A stretch of DNA of 64,000 nt, from positions 248,001 to 312,000 of the forward strand of contig JAXMAN010000002.1 in assembly GCA_046350355.1 (NCBI GenBank). Reading direction: 5' to 3'. Below are positions 63,222-64,000 of the stretch, piece after piece. The notes beneath the pieces are model-generated. The model was not told the DNA's origin. It saw only the letters and a program-made list of their open reading frames with translations, and did no database searches. The number at the start of each line of letters is the position of its first letter. The first letter of the stretch is position 1. Made by a program: the position numbers and the translations under genes. This DNA comes from UBA966 sp046350355 (lineage in GTDB: Bacteria; Planctomycetota; Phycisphaerae; Phycisphaerales; SM1A02).

Positions 63222-64000
63222 ATGCTCCTCACGATCTCCTCCCGGTCGCTCCAGCATGTCAAGCGGGCCAAGGTGCCGCTTGCTCCGGAAGACATGCCCG
63301 CCTTCGTCGCCGAGGAGCTGGGCCTCAAGGGACTCAACGTCGAGACGGGGCTGCTGCGCGGCAAGGGCGTCGCGGAGCTCGAGCGCCTTCGCGACCGCGC
63401 CGACCGCGCGCGCTGCCCGATCCTCGTCCTGCTCGACGACACGCCGCTGGACTTCGCCGGACCCGACGCCGCGCGCGCCGCCGACCGCATCGGCCGCCTC
63501 GGCCTCGCCGCGAGCAAGCTCGGCGCGCCCAACGTCGCCGTCGAGCTCGCGGACATCCCCGCCGAGCGCCTCGACGCGGTCGTCATCGCGGTGAAGCGCT
63601 CGCTGGTCGCGCTCGACCGCTTCGACGCGCACCTGCTGCTGCGTCCGGGCACCGGCCACACCGCCGACGCGCAGCGCCTCGCCGACCTCATCAAGAGGAT
63701 CGGCGGCTTCCGCATCGGCAGCATGCCCTCCTTCGCGCGCGCCGCCGCCTCCGGCGACGCGCCCGCCGCGCTGCGCCGCCTCGCCCCCTACGCGCAGGCC
63801 GTCGAGGCGAGCATCAAGGCCTTCAGCAAGGCCGGCAAGCACGACGCGTGGAACCTCGAGGAGTGCCTCGAGGCGGTCCGCGCCGTCGGCTACCAGAACA
63901 CGCTCGGCATCGACTACGCCGGCAAGACCGATCCCGTCGGCGCCATCGAGCGCGCACGCGACCTGCTCTCGGCGTTCCTGGATCCCGTGGAGGAGGCATG
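63222..64000 (+). CDS. TIM-barrel sugar isomerase/AP-endonuclease-2-like protein, cut at or next to its stop
   Basis: 259 codons to the window edge, where the sequence ends GAGGAGGCATG; if the next base is A the frame ends in TGA exactly there. It begins MLLTISSRSLQHVKRAKVPL, and shows GLNVETGLLRGKGVAELERL, LLRPGTGHTADAQRLADLI and NTLGIDYAGKTDPVGAIERA, the strand-helix order and the late ID(Y)AG...P strand of xylose-isomerase-like barrels. The metal-binding Glu/His set is incomplete, so catalysis is uncertain. GGAGGAGGC before the last ATG suggests the next gene starts at 63998 in an ATGA overlap. It is divergent from gcvH. Confidence 0.6.
   Translation, partial: MLLTISSRSLQHVKRAKVPLAPEDMPAFVAEELGLKGLNVETGLLRGKGVAELERLRDRADRARCPILVLLDDTPLDFAGPDAARAADRIGRLGLAASKLGAPNVAVELADIPAERLDAVVIAVKRSLVALDRFDAHLLLRPGTGHTADAQRLADLIKRIGGFRIGSMPSFARAAASGDAPAALRRLAPYAQAVEASIKAFSKAGKHDAWNLEECLEAVRAVGYQNTLGIDYAGKTDPVGAIERARDLLSAFLDPVEEA

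Overview
The window looks like a chromosomal segment of a very GC-rich planctomycete, probably of the Phycisphaerae type. This placement is an inference from gene content: small secreted or zinc-ribbon proteins of planctomycete style, a tricorn-type protease, a futalosine hydrolase for menaquinone synthesis, YHS/TRASH-like cysteine proteins, and proteins rich in Ala, Gly and Pro. Nearly every base is coding. I see no rRNA, tRNA, insertion sequence, prophage or CRISPR array.

Layout. 1-7.3 kb (minus strand): the start of an MFS permease, a Gly-rich STN/secretin-like protein, a secreted AMMECR1-like protein, ribosomal protein S1 and a second MFS permease. 7.5-14.5 kb (minus): a HIT protein, a zinc-ribbon membrane protein, and a four-gene cluster of S41 protease, LolA-like protein, ABC ATPase and ABC permease. 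14.6-18.9 kb (plus): B12-dependent methionine synthase metH, overlapping a phosphopantetheinyl transferase. 18.9-26.5 kb: a DMT transporter, a DinB-like and a PH-domain protein, an acyl-CoA mutase with isobutyryl-type active-site residues, two paralogous membrane proteins, hisS and mqnB. 26.5-30.8 kb: DUF456, a lipoprotein with TPR-like repeats, an ArsR-methyltransferase fusion regulator and two YHS-like metal-site proteins. 31-37.7 kb: ahcY, an Asp-rich secreted protein, a LOG protein, an epimerase, a thiolase and fbp. 37.8-46.5 kb: tricorn protease, prpD, a family 9 glycosyltransferase, a B12-domain/MeaB GTPase fusion and two small envelope proteins. 47-51.3 kb: nrdJ and dcd. 51.6-59.4 kb: pcrA/uvrD, uvrA and uvrB. 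59.4-64 kb: an FtsX/LolC-type permease, a LolD-type ATPase, gcvH and a partial TIM-barrel protein.

How the parts connect. Three B12 enzyme systems are present: MetH, NrdJ, and an acyl-CoA mutase whose B12 domain sits 22 kb away, fused to its GTPase chaperone. MetH and AhcY form the core of the activated methyl cycle. Both genes carry the same 26-bp imperfect palindrome in their promoter regions, and the window also encodes an ArsR-HTH plus SAM-methyltransferase protein of the kind expected to sense S-adenosylhomocysteine. This gives a candidate self-contained SahR-like regulon. PcrA, UvrA and UvrB make up most of a nucleotide excision repair set.

Expression signals. At least eight genes have a TAnnnT hexamer 6-9 nt before the start codon, which suggests leaderless transcripts. 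Five other genes have a recurrent TATCAT hexamer further upstream together with a Shine-Dalgarno sequence.
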